Of a DNA stretch of 64,000 bases, positions 1 through 8,732 are shown piece by piece. Source of the stretch: HGM04593 sp045647745 (lineage in GTDB: Bacteria > Bacteroidota > Bacteroidia > Bacteroidales > Bacteroidaceae); contig JAZRMQ010000066.1 in NCBI GenBank assembly GCA_045647745.1, positions 62,001 to 126,000 of the forward strand, written 5' to 3'. The position numbers were made by a program, and so were the translations under genes. The notes under the pieces were generated by a model, which was not told where the DNA came from, did no database searches, and saw nothing but the letters and a program-made list of their open reading frames with translations. The stretch's first letter is position 1. Each line of letters begins with the position of its first letter.

Positions 1-1837
1 GCGTTTGCATATCATTAAGGCGCTTGTAAACACCATTCAATTTAATCAACTCATCGTGTTTGCCGCGCTCTACAATCTCACCATCACGCATCACACAAAT
101 CTCGTCGGCGTTCTTAATCGTAGACAAACGATGGGCAATGGCAATGGTTGTACGAGTCTTCATCAAGCGTTCAAGAGCCTCTTGCACCAAACGTTCGCTC
201 TCAGTGTCAAGTGCCGAAGTTGCCTCGTCAAGAATCAGTATCGGTGGATTTTTGAGAATTGCGCGCGCAATGCTTATTCGCTGACGCTGACCACCCGACA
301 AACGGCATCCTCTATCGCCCACACTAGTATCGTAACCCTTTTCGCTTGCCATAATAAAATCGTGAGCATTAGCAATCTTGGCAGCCTCAATCACCTGCTC
401 CATTGTAGCATTCTCAACGCCAAATGTTATATTGTTGTAGAAGGTGTCGTTAAAAAGAATGGCCTCTTGATTTACGTTGCCAATGAGAGCACGCAACGAT
501 TTTACCTTCATATCCTTAACATTAACACCATCAATGGTCACCTCGCCTTGCTGCACATCATAGTAACGAGGGACAAGATCCACCATTGTCGATTTTCCAC
601 TACCCGACTGCCCAACAAGCGCAACAGTCTTTCCCTTTTCAATCTTGAGATTTATGTTTTTCAGCACGTTGCGCTCGCCATCGTAAGAGAATGTGAGATT
701 TTTATACTCTATACCCTCTTTGACATCAGAAATTTCAATACCCTTCTCACCGTCGGTTATAGGATTTTCGGCTTTCAGAATTGCATCGACACGCTCCATT
801 GACGCCAATCCACGCGGAACACTATACGATGCCTTTGAGAGCTCTTTCAGAGGATTTATAATACTGTAAAGCATCGTCAGATAGTAGATGAACGCCGCAG
901 CTGATATTGGAGAGTTCTCGCTCAAAATAAGCGTTCCACCGAACCACAGCACAATAACGATGATGCCCGTTCCCAAAAACTCACTCATAGGGTGAGCTAG
1001 TGCCTGTCGCATAGTTACACGCATCACAGCCGAGCGCAACTCGTTACAACATTTTTTAAAACGACCGGACATCTTTTTCTCGGCAACAAAAGCCTTTACA
1101 ACGCGCAATCCACCAATAGTCTCCTCCATTTGCGACGTTGTCTCACCGAATTTCTGTTGCACAACGAGCGACTTTGCCTTCAGTTTACGACCGATAGCAC
1201 CCATAATCCAGCCAAACAGAGGCATCACACAAATAGTAAAAAGAGTCAGCTGCCAACTAACGTAAAGCAGTGTGGCAAAATATATTATGATGAAAATTGG
1301 ATTTTTTATAAGCATATCGAGAGAGGTGACAATAGAATTTTCAACCTCAACCACGTCGCCCGTCATACGAGCGATTATATCACCCTTCTTCTCTTTTGAA
1401 AAAAATCCCAAAGGCAGCGAAACGACCTTGTCATACATTCTTGTACGAAGGTCGCGCACAATGCCGGTGCGCAGAGGAATAATAGCAGCCGACGATGCAA
1501 AATAGCTGGCGGTTTTTAGCAGAGTCATCAATATCAGAAACACGCCAAGCAACAAAAGCATCGACGACGCTCCATAGTCGGCCATAAACCCGTTCATATA
1601 ATACTGCAGATTGTTCATCAACACATCCTTTGCGTTATCCGAATTCATCGCACTCCAAGCGATAAAATCAACCTCAACCGGCTCGGACACCTTAAAAAGA
1701 ATCTGCAATATCGGTATCAGGACCATAAAAGAGAACACATTCAATATCGCCGACAACAGAGTAAAAGCCACCGACAATATCAAGTATTTTTTGTAAGGGG
1801 GAACAAACCTTCTCAGGACTTTAAAAAATTCCTTCAT
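1..1837 (-). CDS. ABC exporter, MsbA-like (transmembrane + ATPase half-transporter), 3' end cut by window edge
   Basis: Half-size ABC exporter that would flip lipids or expel drugs across the inner membrane as a homodimer. The N-terminal ~320 residues are hydrophobic membrane segments with charged loops. The ATPase domain follows: Walker A GQSGSGKST around residues 409-417, signature LSGGQRQR around 513-520, Walker B LILDEATSAL around 534-543, then the H-loop AIAHRLSTI. The ATG at 1835-1837 is the first in frame. The frame runs off the left edge at residue ~612, so only the last few residues are missing. Domain order and length (~600) fit the MsbA/LmrA family. The substrate cannot be read from sequence; lipid A export is one possibility. 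A promoter -7 element lies ~46 bases upstream. Confidence 0.93.
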   Translation of the reverse strand, partial: MKEFFKVLRRFVPPYKKYLILSVAFTLLSAILNVFSFMVLIPILQILFKVSEPVEVDFIAWSAMNSDNAKDVLMNNLQYYMNGFMADYGASSMLLLLGVFLILMTLLKTASYFASSAAIIPLRTGIVRDLRTRMYDKVVSLPLGFFSKEKKGDIIARMTGDVVEVENSIVTSLDMLIKNPIFIIIYFATLLYVSWQLTLFTICVMPLFGWIMGAIGRKLKAKSLVVQQKFGETTSQMEETIGGLRVVKAFVAEKKMSGRFKKCCNELRSAVMRVTMRQALAHPMSEFLGTGIIVIVLWFGGTLILSENSPISAAAFIYYLTMLYSIINPLKELSKASYSVPRGLASMERVDAILKAENPITDGEKGIEISDVKEGIEYKNLTFSYDGERNVLKNINLKIEKGKTVALVGQSGSGKSTMVDLVPRYYDVQQGEVTIDGVNVKDMKVKSLRALIGNVNQEAILFNDTFYNNITFGVENATMEQVIEAAKIANAHDFIMASEKGYDTSVGDRGCRLSGGQRQRISIARAILKNPPILILDEATSALDTESERLVQEALERLMKTRTTIAIAHRLSTIKNADEICVMRDGEIVERGKHDELIKLNGVYKRLNDMQT

Positions 1838-1882
1838 TATGATAGTGTTTTTTGTTTACTTGTGAAAAATACAAACTCTCGG

Positions 1883-1890
1883 CAAAGTTA
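1883..1890 (-). promoter_or_regulatory. Bacteroidota -7 promoter element for the ABC exporter
   Basis: On the minus strand this reads TAACTTTG, an exact match to TAnnTTTG. It lies 45 bases before the exporter ATG. No clear TTTG -33 box stands at the usual 19-20 base distance, so the call rests on the -7 alone. Confidence 0.5.
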
Positions 1891-2048
1891 CGCTTTTTTA
1901 TTATTAAATATACTATTAATACAACATTTAACGCAACAAGCGCAAAATATCACCAAACAGCAACAGCATCTTCAACATTTTATTGGCTGTTTTATAAAAA
2001 AGAACTACTTTTACACTTGCTAAAGCCAAGAAACAAAAAACATTTTAA

Positions 2049-2420
2049 ATGGGAAGGAAAAAATTTTCGCAACGAGAGATTGATGTCATTCGCAAGCTTT
2101 TAGGCAGCAAGATGCGCAGTAACAGAGCCGGGCAAAAGATGGTCCGCCACACCTTGCGCACAGTTTTTGAATTCAACATCTCCGATTTTAACGTGCAAGG
2201 CAAAGCTTTTGGTCCGGCCGACCTTGACGAGTGCCTGCGCCGCGGGCGCATACACATTCTTGACGATGCAACGATAGAGGCAATGAAGTTGCGACACGCC
2301 GAGAAGAAGATGCACGACGAAGCCATACAACAAGCCGAATCCATTGCCGAGGGCGAAGTTGTTGATTGGCAGAAGGTCCTTGAGGAGTGGAACGAATATT
2401 ACAAGAATAACCCAGAATAA
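2049..2420 (+). CDS. conserved hypothetical protein (Bacteroidota family)
   Basis: A 123-residue basic, soluble protein with no signal peptide or membrane segment. It begins MGRKKFSQREIDVIRKLL, with a helical basic N-terminus (many K/R up to residue ~37), then the stretch FEFNISDFNVQGKAFGPADL, and a helical charged C-terminus. I recognise this as a short conserved hypothetical type in Bacteroides-like genomes with no assigned function. The basic helix suggests nucleic-acid contact, but that is inference only. The gene is monocistronic: the ABC exporter is divergent, and a perfect bidirectional terminator follows 3 bases after the stop. There is no Shine-Dalgarno sequence. A TACTTTTA at 2006-2013 could be a weak -7 element. 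Confidence 0.8.
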   Translation: MGRKKFSQREIDVIRKLLGSKMRSNRAGQKMVRHTLRTVFEFNISDFNVQGKAFGPADLDECLRRGRIHILDDATIEAMKLRHAEKKMHDEAIQQAESIAEGEVVDWQKVLEEWNEYYKNNPE

Positions 2421-2423
2421 ACT

Positions 2424-2451
2424 AAAAGCGGAGAGCAAACTCTCCGCTTTT
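2424..2451. terminator. bidirectional intrinsic terminator
   Basis: Perfect 12-bp stem (AAAAGCGGAGAG with its complement) around a CAAA loop, with A-run and T-run at the two ends. It therefore serves both the rightward gene ending at 2420 and the leftward RNA methyltransferase gene ending at 2455. Confidence 0.9.
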
Positions 2452-2454
2452 GCT

Positions 2455-2991
2455 TTATACCAAGCCCAATTTCTTTGCAAATTCCCAAATAGTCATACCC
2501 GCCGCCACCGACACATTCAGCGAATGTTTTGTGCCAAACTGCGGAATTTCAATAGCTCCATCCGACGAATCCACAACAATCTGCTGCACGCCCTTTACCT
2601 CATTGCCCATAACAACAGCGTAGCGTTCACCGGCAACAGCTACAAAATCCTGCAAGGCAATGCTGCCCTCGCACTGTTCTATGGAATAAATTTTATACCC
2701 CTCACAGCGCAAAGCCGCCACAGCGTCCATAGTAGATTCAAAATATTGCCACTCAACAACGTCCTCGGCGCCAAGGGCTGTTTTATGAATTTCGGCACTC
2801 GGTGGCGTAGCTGTTATTCCGCACAGCATAATGCGCTCCACGCGAAAAGCATCGCTTGTGCGAAAGACAGAGCCCACATTATGAAGGCTGCGCACATTGT
2901 CAAGCACCATCACCAACGGCAATTTCTCGGCACGGGCAAACGCATCGCGATCGATGCGCCCCATCTCTGTTACAAGTTTTTTTCTATTCAT
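2455..2991 (-). CDS. TrmH/SpoU-family RNA 2'-O-methyltransferase, short form
   Basis: SPOUT methyltransferase that would transfer a methyl group from S-adenosylmethionine to a ribose 2'-OH in tRNA or rRNA. The three family motifs are visible: NVRSLHNVGSVFRTSDAF, VMGNEVKGV and IPQFGTKHSLNVSVAAGM. The protein is 178 residues, essentially the bare catalytic domain without the N-terminal substrate-binding domain of RlmB. The start is placed at ATG 2989-2991 because it overlaps the stop of the upstream CoA-transferase gene as ATGA, a coupling arrangement; the frame is open a few codons further upstream. It is the last gene of the thioesterase/CoA-transferase operon. The target nucleotide cannot be told from sequence. 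Confidence 0.9.
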   Translation of the reverse strand: MNRKKLVTEMGRIDRDAFARAEKLPLVMVLDNVRSLHNVGSVFRTSDAFRVERIMLCGITATPPSAEIHKTALGAEDVVEWQYFESTMDAVAALRCEGYKIYSIEQCEGSIALQDFVAVAGERYAVVMGNEVKGVQQIVVDSSDGAIEIPQFGTKHSLNVSVAAGMTIWEFAKKLGLV

Positions 2992-4475
2992 AGATATCTG
3001 CTCCAATCAATCTTTCGCATATCGCCCTCACGTTCATACGCAGTATTCAATGCAAGAGCCGCTGAAACATTATGCGATACGTGTCCATTCTTTGAAATCT
3101 TGAGATAATCCCAAAGCAAATTACGATAATCGGGGTGAGCACACTTCTCTATCAACAATTTAGCACGCTCATCGGGGCCTTTGCCACGCAGGTCGGCTAC
3201 ACCCCACTCTGTTGCCACAACGCGCACGTCGTGCTCGGTATGGTCGGCGTGTGTCACCATTGGCACGATAGAGCTTATTGCACCACCCTTTTGCGTCGAT
3301 GGGCACATAAATATCGACACATAAGCGTTACGTGCAAAATCGCCCGAGCCACCAATGCCATTCATCAGGCGCGTACCACCAATATGCGACGAGTTCACAC
3401 AACCATATAAATCTACCGCGATTGCAGTGTTCATTGCAATCAGGCCAAGGCGACGAATAACCTCGGGGTGGTTGGAAATCTCTGAAGGACGCAATATTAG
3501 CCTGTCGCGGAAGAAATCGAGATTGTCATAAACGTGCTGTAAGCACTCCTGACTAAGAGAGAGTGAGCAGGTGCTGCCGGCTTTTATGCGGCCACACTCC
3601 ATAAGGTCGATGACAGAATCCTGCAATACCTCGGAGTAGAGGTCGAGCGGAGGCAGTTCTGCGCTGTCTTTCAAAGCCTTTAACACAGCATTGGCAACAT
3701 TGCCTATGCCACTTTGGATAGGAAGGCCCGTTGCCGGGATTGTTCCACGCTTAATATCGCCAAGAATAAAATCAACAACATTCTCGCCAATCTTGCGAGT
3801 CACAGGGTCAATCTCCTTAAAAACAACCTGTTCATTTGGCAAAAACACCTCTACAATGCCGACAACCTTTTTGGGGTCGACCTGAACATATGGTTTGCCT
3901 ATTCTGTCCGAAGCATTATAGATTGGAATCTCTTTGCGGCAGGGCGGGTCCTGCGGTTCATACACATCGTGCAAGCCCATTGTATGATGGAAAGTATTGC
4001 GCTCGATGATTATTCTATCGGCAAGATTAGCTACTGTTTGCCCAATACCTCCCGCTGTTGTCAAATAGACCTTTCCATCGGGAGTAATATCTATTGCCTC
4101 GAGAATAGCCACATCAACTTTGCCCAGATAGCCGTAACGTAAATCCTGCGCCATAAGAGAAAGATGCAGGTCGGCGTATATAATCTCTTTATTGTTTATT
4201 GCATCGCGCACAACGGGGTTCGAGATGAATGGTGCTCTAAAATTTAAGGCCTTGGCACGAGCAAGCACACCATCGATAGAATCACCGGTCGATGCTCCCG
4301 TGTATAAATTTATTTTGAAAGGTTTGCCCGCAGCGTGAGCCTCCTCGGCGCGTTTGGCGACCTCGGGGAGCACCGTCTTTGGTGTTCCCGAAAGAGTAAA
4401 ACCACTAATGCCCACACCATCGCCGTTGTTTATGTAACGGGCAGCCTCCTCGGCTGTCAAAATAGGGTAATTCAT
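2988..4475 (-). CDS. acetyl-CoA hydrolase / succinyl-CoA:acetate CoA-transferase family protein
   Basis: Class I CoA-transferase that moves CoA between an acyl-CoA (succinyl-, propionyl- or acetyl-CoA) and a carboxylate such as acetate, or hydrolyses acetyl-CoA. The 495-residue length fits the Cat1/AarC/ScpC group. The catalytic glutamate lies in LYSEVLQDSV (E282), and the glycine-rich motif GGSGDFARNAYVS near residue 375 is characteristic. In an anaerobic Bacteroidales fermenting to succinate, acetate and propionate this would help form acetate or propionate. It is cytosolic. The stop overlaps the downstream RNA methyltransferase start, and the small membrane-protein gene lies 14 bases upstream. 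Substrate specificity is inferred, not seen. Confidence 0.93.
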   Translation of the reverse strand: MNYPILTAEEAARYINNGDGVGISGFTLSGTPKTVLPEVAKRAEEAHAAGKPFKINLYTGASTGDSIDGVLARAKALNFRAPFISNPVVRDAINNKEIIYADLHLSLMAQDLRYGYLGKVDVAILEAIDITPDGKVYLTTAGGIGQTVANLADRIIIERNTFHHTMGLHDVYEPQDPPCRKEIPIYNASDRIGKPYVQVDPKKVVGIVEVFLPNEQVVFKEIDPVTRKIGENVVDFILGDIKRGTIPATGLPIQSGIGNVANAVLKALKDSAELPPLDLYSEVLQDSVIDLMECGRIKAGSTCSLSLSQECLQHVYDNLDFFRDRLILRPSEISNHPEVIRRLGLIAMNTAIAVDLYGCVNSSHIGGTRLMNGIGGSGDFARNAYVSIFMCPSTQKGGAISSIVPMVTHADHTEHDVRVVATEWGVADLRGKGPDERAKLLIEKCAHPDYRNLLWDYLKISKNGHVSHNVSAALALNTAYEREGDMRKIDWSRYL

Positions 4476-4489
4476 AGTTATCTCTGTTT

Positions 4490-4858
4490 TTAATCAAACT
4501 TTCTATTAAAAATCTCGGAGTATAAAAATGCACGCTTTGCCTCGGATTTATTGTTTAGCCTCACTAGGCGTTCTCCCTTGCCACACGCTGCGGCACTCTT
4601 TTCAGCTACCTGAGCCGCCGCCGGCTTGGCACGCTCAGAGCTCTTTTGGGGCAGCGGCTCTTTGAACGAGTACTCAGGGGGTGTCACTACCGAGCGTGGC
4701 ACTCTCTCACTCTTCTCCGTCTCCAATATCTCTATCGTCGGAAAGCTCTCAGTAAAGACTTTTCTGCCCTCACTGCCGGCTGTAGATGAAAGACTTTTCA
4801 CCACATACACCACCAGATACACTGCGCCAAGCACCAACAGATAAATGATTGTATCCAT
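4490..4858 (-). CDS. small single-pass membrane protein, unknown function
   Basis: A 122-residue protein. The start ATG (4856-4858) lies one base downstream of the thioesterase stop. Residues 2-22 form one hydrophobic helix (DTIIYLLVLGAVYLVVYVV). A polar, proline- and lysine-rich, probably disordered middle follows, then a compact C-terminal motif EAKRAFLYSEIFNRKF. That tail looks like the conserved part and resembles tails I recall in other Bacteroidota hypothetical proteins. N-terminal anchoring would put the tail in the cytoplasm or periplasm; topology is uncertain. It lies between thioesterase and CoA-transferase genes, so it may tether or regulate these enzymes, but nothing in the sequence proves this. 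The function is not recognised. Confidence 0.8.
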   Translation of the reverse strand: MDTIIYLLVLGAVYLVVYVVKSLSSTAGSEGRKVFTESFPTIEILETEKSERVPRSVVTPPEYSFKEPLPQKSSERAKPAAAQVAEKSAAACGKGERLVRLNNKSEAKRAFLYSEIFNRKFD

Positions 4859-4859
4859 T

Positions 4860-5276
4860 TTAAATGTCTTTTTTGACCATATACTCGTTGAACATCTCAT
4901 CAAAAACCTCTCCACGTGTCAGGCGGCCATCTTTCAGGCAGATTATATCCACCTCGCCCTTAAGCATCAGGGCTCCATCGGCAAGGTTATAAATATCCTG
5001 CAGGAAAATGAGCTTTGCGCCCTTGCGCTTTGTATTGATGCACACTACAAATCTGTCACCGCCACGCAATGGACGTTTATACTCAAGAGTGATTTTTGAT
5101 ACCATCATATCAAAACCCTGAGCGTGCATCTGCGAGAAGCTGCCACCAATGTGCTCCAGAAACTCGTGACGGGCATATTCAAGATAATGCTGATAGTTGG
5201 CATTGTTCACCACTCCCTGAATGTCGCACTCATAGTCGCGCACCTTCATCTCCAATTTGTAGATATAATTTTCCAT
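4860..5276 (-). CDS. acyl-CoA thioesterase, hotdog fold (YbgC/FadM-like)
   Basis: A 138-residue single-domain hotdog thioesterase that hydrolyses acyl-CoA to free acid and CoA. The hallmark N-terminal motif is present: VRDYECDIQGVVNNANYQHY, with the aspartate (D19) and asparagines of the 4-hydroxybenzoyl-CoA thioesterase/YbgC family, followed by a long helix and FDMMVSKITLEYKRPLRGGD. It is the first gene of a leftward operon with a small membrane protein, CoA-transferase and RNA methyltransferase. The start ATG has no Shine-Dalgarno sequence. A TATATTCG at 5298-5305 upstream could be a variant -7 element. The substrate chain length is unknown. Confidence 0.9.
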   Translation of the reverse strand: MENYIYKLEMKVRDYECDIQGVVNNANYQHYLEYARHEFLEHIGGSFSQMHAQGFDMMVSKITLEYKRPLRGGDRFVVCINTKRKGAKLIFLQDIYNLADGALMLKGEVDIICLKDGRLTRGEVFDEMFNEYMVKKDI

Positions 5277-5358
5277 AGTTAATGCGATTATCTACCGCGA
5301 ATATACAACAATAAAATAATTAATACGGTTTTTGAGAGAATTAATAGATATTATTTGC

Positions 5359-5366
5359 TATTTTTG
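5359..5366 (+). promoter_or_regulatory. -7 promoter element abutting the mfd start
   Basis: TATTTTTG matches TAnnTTTG and ends two bases before the first in-frame ATG (5369). A TTTG at 5331-5334 is a possible -33 box, but the 24-base spacing is longer than usual. If this promoter is used, transcription would begin at about 5373, inside the first codons. That would favour translation from the second ATG at 5381. Confidence 0.5.
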
Positions 5367-5368
5367 CA

Positions 5369-8300
5369 ATGGTTGAACAGATGGAAGCGAAGGATATACA
5401 GAATATCTATGCAGAGCACCCCGGCGTAAACGCCTTGATGCAACTGCGTGAAGAGGGGAGCAAAAAGAGCGTTCTCCTCGAGGGGTTGTTGGGCAGTTCG
5501 GCAGCAATGACCTTTTGCGGGTTCAAAAAAAGAGCACCGGAACAAACACTGCTTATTGTGATGAACGACGCCGAAGAGGCCGGATATTTCTACCACGATA
5601 TGATGCAGATTAGTGGTGATAACAACATTCTGTTTTTCCCATCATCATTCCGCCGTGCAATGAAATACGGGCAAGAGGATGATGCCAACCGCATACTGCG
5701 CACCGAGGTAATGAGCCGCCTTGTCAATCGTCGTCGCAAAGAGGGGCTTTTCATTGTCACACACCCCGATGCCCTTACCGAAAAAGTAGCCTCTCAACAG
5801 CACCTTGAGGAAAAAACCCTTACAATTACTGTTGGCGACCGCATAGCTCGCGACGAGGTTGAGAAAAAACTCTCCTCATTGAAATTCAAGGAGGTTACCT
5901 ACGTCTACGAGCCGGGAGAGTTTGCCGTTCGCGGCAGCCTCATCGATATTTTCTCCTTTTCATCGGAATATCCCTATCGTATAGATTTCTTTGGCGACGA
6001 GGTTGAGAGCATCAGAACATTCACCGTCGAGGACCAGCTCTCAAAGGAACGCACCAACGAAGCAACCATTGTCCCCAAGCTCAGCAGCAGCAATGCTGTT
6101 GCAATAACAGATTTTTTACCTAAGAACGCAATATTGGTAACAAAAGACCTTGCATTTGTCAAGGGGTGTATAGAAAAACTCAACAACGAGGGATTTACAC
6201 TGCAAGCAAAGCTGTCGGACAGCACCCTCCCCGAGATGCCCGAGTTAATGACAGCCGATGAGTTGGAGAGATACGCCAAAAACACCAAGCATTGGGAGTT
6301 GCGGCCACAAGCATCGGACAACAGCACAAAGGTAAAGTTCGACACAACGCCGCAACCGCTTTTTCACAAGGATTTTGACCTTGTGAGCCAAAATTTCAAG
6401 CGCCTTCTCAAGAGTGGCTACAAACTGATGCTTCTGACCGATGATTTACATCAGGCCGAGCGCCTGAAAGCAATCTTCGAGGAGCGAAACGACGAAATAC
6501 CATTCACCCCAATCGGGCGCACAATACACGAAGGTTTTTGCGACAATGTGTTAAAAATCGCCCTTTTCACCGACCATCAGCTCTTTGGCCGCTTCCATAA
6601 TTTCCGCCTGCGCAGCGAACGTGCACGCAACGGAAAAGCAGCCCTAACCATCAAGGAGTTGAAAGAGTTTGGCATTGGCGACTACATTGTTCACATAGAC
6701 CACGGAATAGGCAAATTCGGAGGCTTGGTGCGTATCCCCAACGGTAATGTCACACAAGAGGCAATAAAACTCATATATAAGAACGATGATGTGGTGTTTG
6801 TCTCAATTCACAATCTGCACAAAATTTCAAAATATCGAGGCAAAGAGGGCGATGCACCACAGGTGAGCAAACTGGGCACCGGAGCTTGGGAGCGAATGAA
6901 AGAGCGCACCAAAAACAAGATTAAGGATATTGCTCGCGACCTTATCAAACTCTACTCGCAACGCTACAAAGAGGAGGGCTTTGCCTTTTCGCCCGACAGC
7001 TACCTGCAAAATGAGCTCGAAGCAAGCTTTATATATGAGGACACCCCCGACCAATTCAAGGCGACCAACGAGGTTAAACAGGATATGGAGCGTAAACGCC
7101 CGATGGACCGCCTTATTTGTGGCGACGTAGGCTTTGGCAAGACCGAGGTGGCAATACGCGCAGCCTTCAAGGCAGCCACCGACGGCAAGCAAGTAGCCGT
7201 GCTTGTCCCTACCACCGTGCTCGCCTATCAGCATTATCTCACTTTCAAGGAGCGCCTGAAGGATTTTCCCTGCAATGTACAATATCTGAGCCGCGCCCGC
7301 AACGCCTCAACAACCAAAAAGGTGCTCGAGGAGATAAAAGAGGGCAAGGTGGACATTGTCATCGGCACGCACAAACTCACAAGCAAAGAGGTAAAATTCA
7401 AGGACTTAGGATTGCTCATCATTGACGAGGAGCAAAAGTTCGGCGTTGCCGTCAAAGAGAAATTACGTCAGTTTAAGGTCAATGTCGATACACTCACAAT
7501 GACCGCAACCCCAATCCCGCGCACCCTGCAATTCTCTATTATGGGAGCGCGTGACCTCTCAATCATACAAACACCGCCACCTAACCGTTACCCCATTCAC
7601 ACCGAGATACACAATTTTGATGCCGAGGTAATAAAAGAGGCCATCAGCTTTGAGTTGAGCCGCAACGGACAGGTATTCCTTATAACAAACAGAATATCAG
7701 GAATGGAGGAACTTGCTAACCTCATCAGGCGTCACGTACCCGATGCTCGAGTATGCATAGGGCACGGCCAAATGGAGCCTGCCGAGCTTGAGAAGCGACT
7801 TTACGAATTTATCAACCACGACCACGATGTGCTCATTGCCACATCAATCGTGGAGAATGGCATTGATATTCCCAACGTCAACACCATCATCATAAATCAA
7901 GCACAGAATTTTGGCCTTAGCGACCTACACCAGATGCGCGGGCGTGTGGGACGTGGCAAGCGCAAAGCATTCTGCTATCTGCTCACCCCTCCGCGCGAGA
8001 GCTTGAACACCGACGCCCGACGCCGACTCGAAGCCATCGAGAGTTTTAGCGAGCTTGGCAGCGGAATGAGCATCGCAATGCAGGACCTTGATATTCGCGG
8101 CGCCGGCAACCTTTTGGGCGCAGAACAGAGTGGTTTTATTGCCGACCTCGGCTACGAGACCTACCAGAAAATCCTTGCCGAGGCCGTGCAAGAGCTTAAA
8201 GAGGACGAATTTGCCGATATTCTCACACAAGAGGAGAGTGAGGGCGCAGCCGACAATTTTGTAAAAGAGTGCTTTGTGGAGAGCGACCTCGAGCTGCTGT

Positions 8301-8731
8301 TCCCGGCCGTTTATGTCCCCGACAGCAACGAGCGCATACTGCTTTACCGCGAGCTCGACTCATTAACCAATAGCAAAGAAATAGAAGCCTTTAAAACAAG
8401 GATGCAGGACAGGTTCGGTGCTATCCCCAAAGAGGGCGAGGAGCTTATCAGAGTAGTCACAATGCGCCACAAAGCACAAAGGCTCGGCATTGAAAAGATA
8501 TATCTCAAAGGCGGTAGGATGAATCTGCTCCTTGTCGACACACGCAACGAGCGCTACTACACCAGCGAGCTCTTTGGCGGCATTATGAGTTATATCCCCA
8601 CAAGCCCATTCAAATGCAAGGTACGCGAGGGCGACGGGCGCTGCATAATCACCGTTGAAAACGTGAAAAATGTAGAGACGGCACTCGTCTTCATTGAGGA
8701 GATTGAGCGGCACACGATGCTCAGTCACTAA
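5369..8731 (+). CDS. mfd: transcription-repair coupling factor Mfd
   Basis: ATP-dependent DNA translocase that removes RNA polymerase stalled at lesions and recruits UvrA. It is 1120 residues, normal for the family. Order: UvrB-like N-terminal region; RNA-polymerase-interacting (CarD-like) domain around residues 430-490 (IGDYIVHIDHGIGKFGGLV); helicase module with Walker A GDVGFGKT (585-592), DEEQ box (686-689), TATPIPRTL and the second RecA lobe ending QMRGRVGRG; then the C-terminal UvrA-mimic domain. The first ATG is kept, but the ATG four codons later (5381) may be the true start because a -7 element directly abuts the first one. The stop is separated from convergent pstB by one base, and I see no terminator between them. 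Confidence 0.97.
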   Translation: MVEQMEAKDIQNIYAEHPGVNALMQLREEGSKKSVLLEGLLGSSAAMTFCGFKKRAPEQTLLIVMNDAEEAGYFYHDMMQISGDNNILFFPSSFRRAMKYGQEDDANRILRTEVMSRLVNRRRKEGLFIVTHPDALTEKVASQQHLEEKTLTITVGDRIARDEVEKKLSSLKFKEVTYVYEPGEFAVRGSLIDIFSFSSEYPYRIDFFGDEVESIRTFTVEDQLSKERTNEATIVPKLSSSNAVAITDFLPKNAILVTKDLAFVKGCIEKLNNEGFTLQAKLSDSTLPEMPELMTADELERYAKNTKHWELRPQASDNSTKVKFDTTPQPLFHKDFDLVSQNFKRLLKSGYKLMLLTDDLHQAERLKAIFEERNDEIPFTPIGRTIHEGFCDNVLKIALFTDHQLFGRFHNFRLRSERARNGKAALTIKELKEFGIGDYIVHIDHGIGKFGGLVRIPNGNVTQEAIKLIYKNDDVVFVSIHNLHKISKYRGKEGDAPQVSKLGTGAWERMKERTKNKIKDIARDLIKLYSQRYKEEGFAFSPDSYLQNELEASFIYEDTPDQFKATNEVKQDMERKRPMDRLICGDVGFGKTEVAIRAAFKAATDGKQVAVLVPTTVLAYQHYLTFKERLKDFPCNVQYLSRARNASTTKKVLEEIKEGKVDIVIGTHKLTSKEVKFKDLGLLIIDEEQKFGVAVKEKLRQFKVNVDTLTMTATPIPRTLQFSIMGARDLSIIQTPPPNRYPIHTEIHNFDAEVIKEAISFELSRNGQVFLITNRISGMEELANLIRRHVPDARVCIGHGQMEPAELEKRLYEFINHDHDVLIATSIVENGIDIPNVNTIIINQAQNFGLSDLHQMRGRVGRGKRKAFCYLLTPPRESLNTDARRRLEAIESFSELGSGMSIAMQDLDIRGAGNLLGAEQSGFIADLGYETYQKILAEAVQELKEDEFADILTQEESEGAADNFVKECFVESDLELLFPAVYVPDSNERILLYRELDSLTNSKEIEAFKTRMQDRFGAIPKEGEELIRVVTMRHKAQRLGIEKIYLKGGRMNLLLVDTRNERYYTSELFGGIMSYIPTSPFKCKVREGDGRCIITVENVKNVETALVFIEEIERHTMLSH

Positions 8732-8732
8732 A

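Noticed and set aside
5..802. Long open frame on the plus strand at the left edge
   Set aside because: It is antisense to the ABC exporter, whose minus-strand frame shows Walker A, signature and Walker B in order; the plus-strand translation shows no domain.
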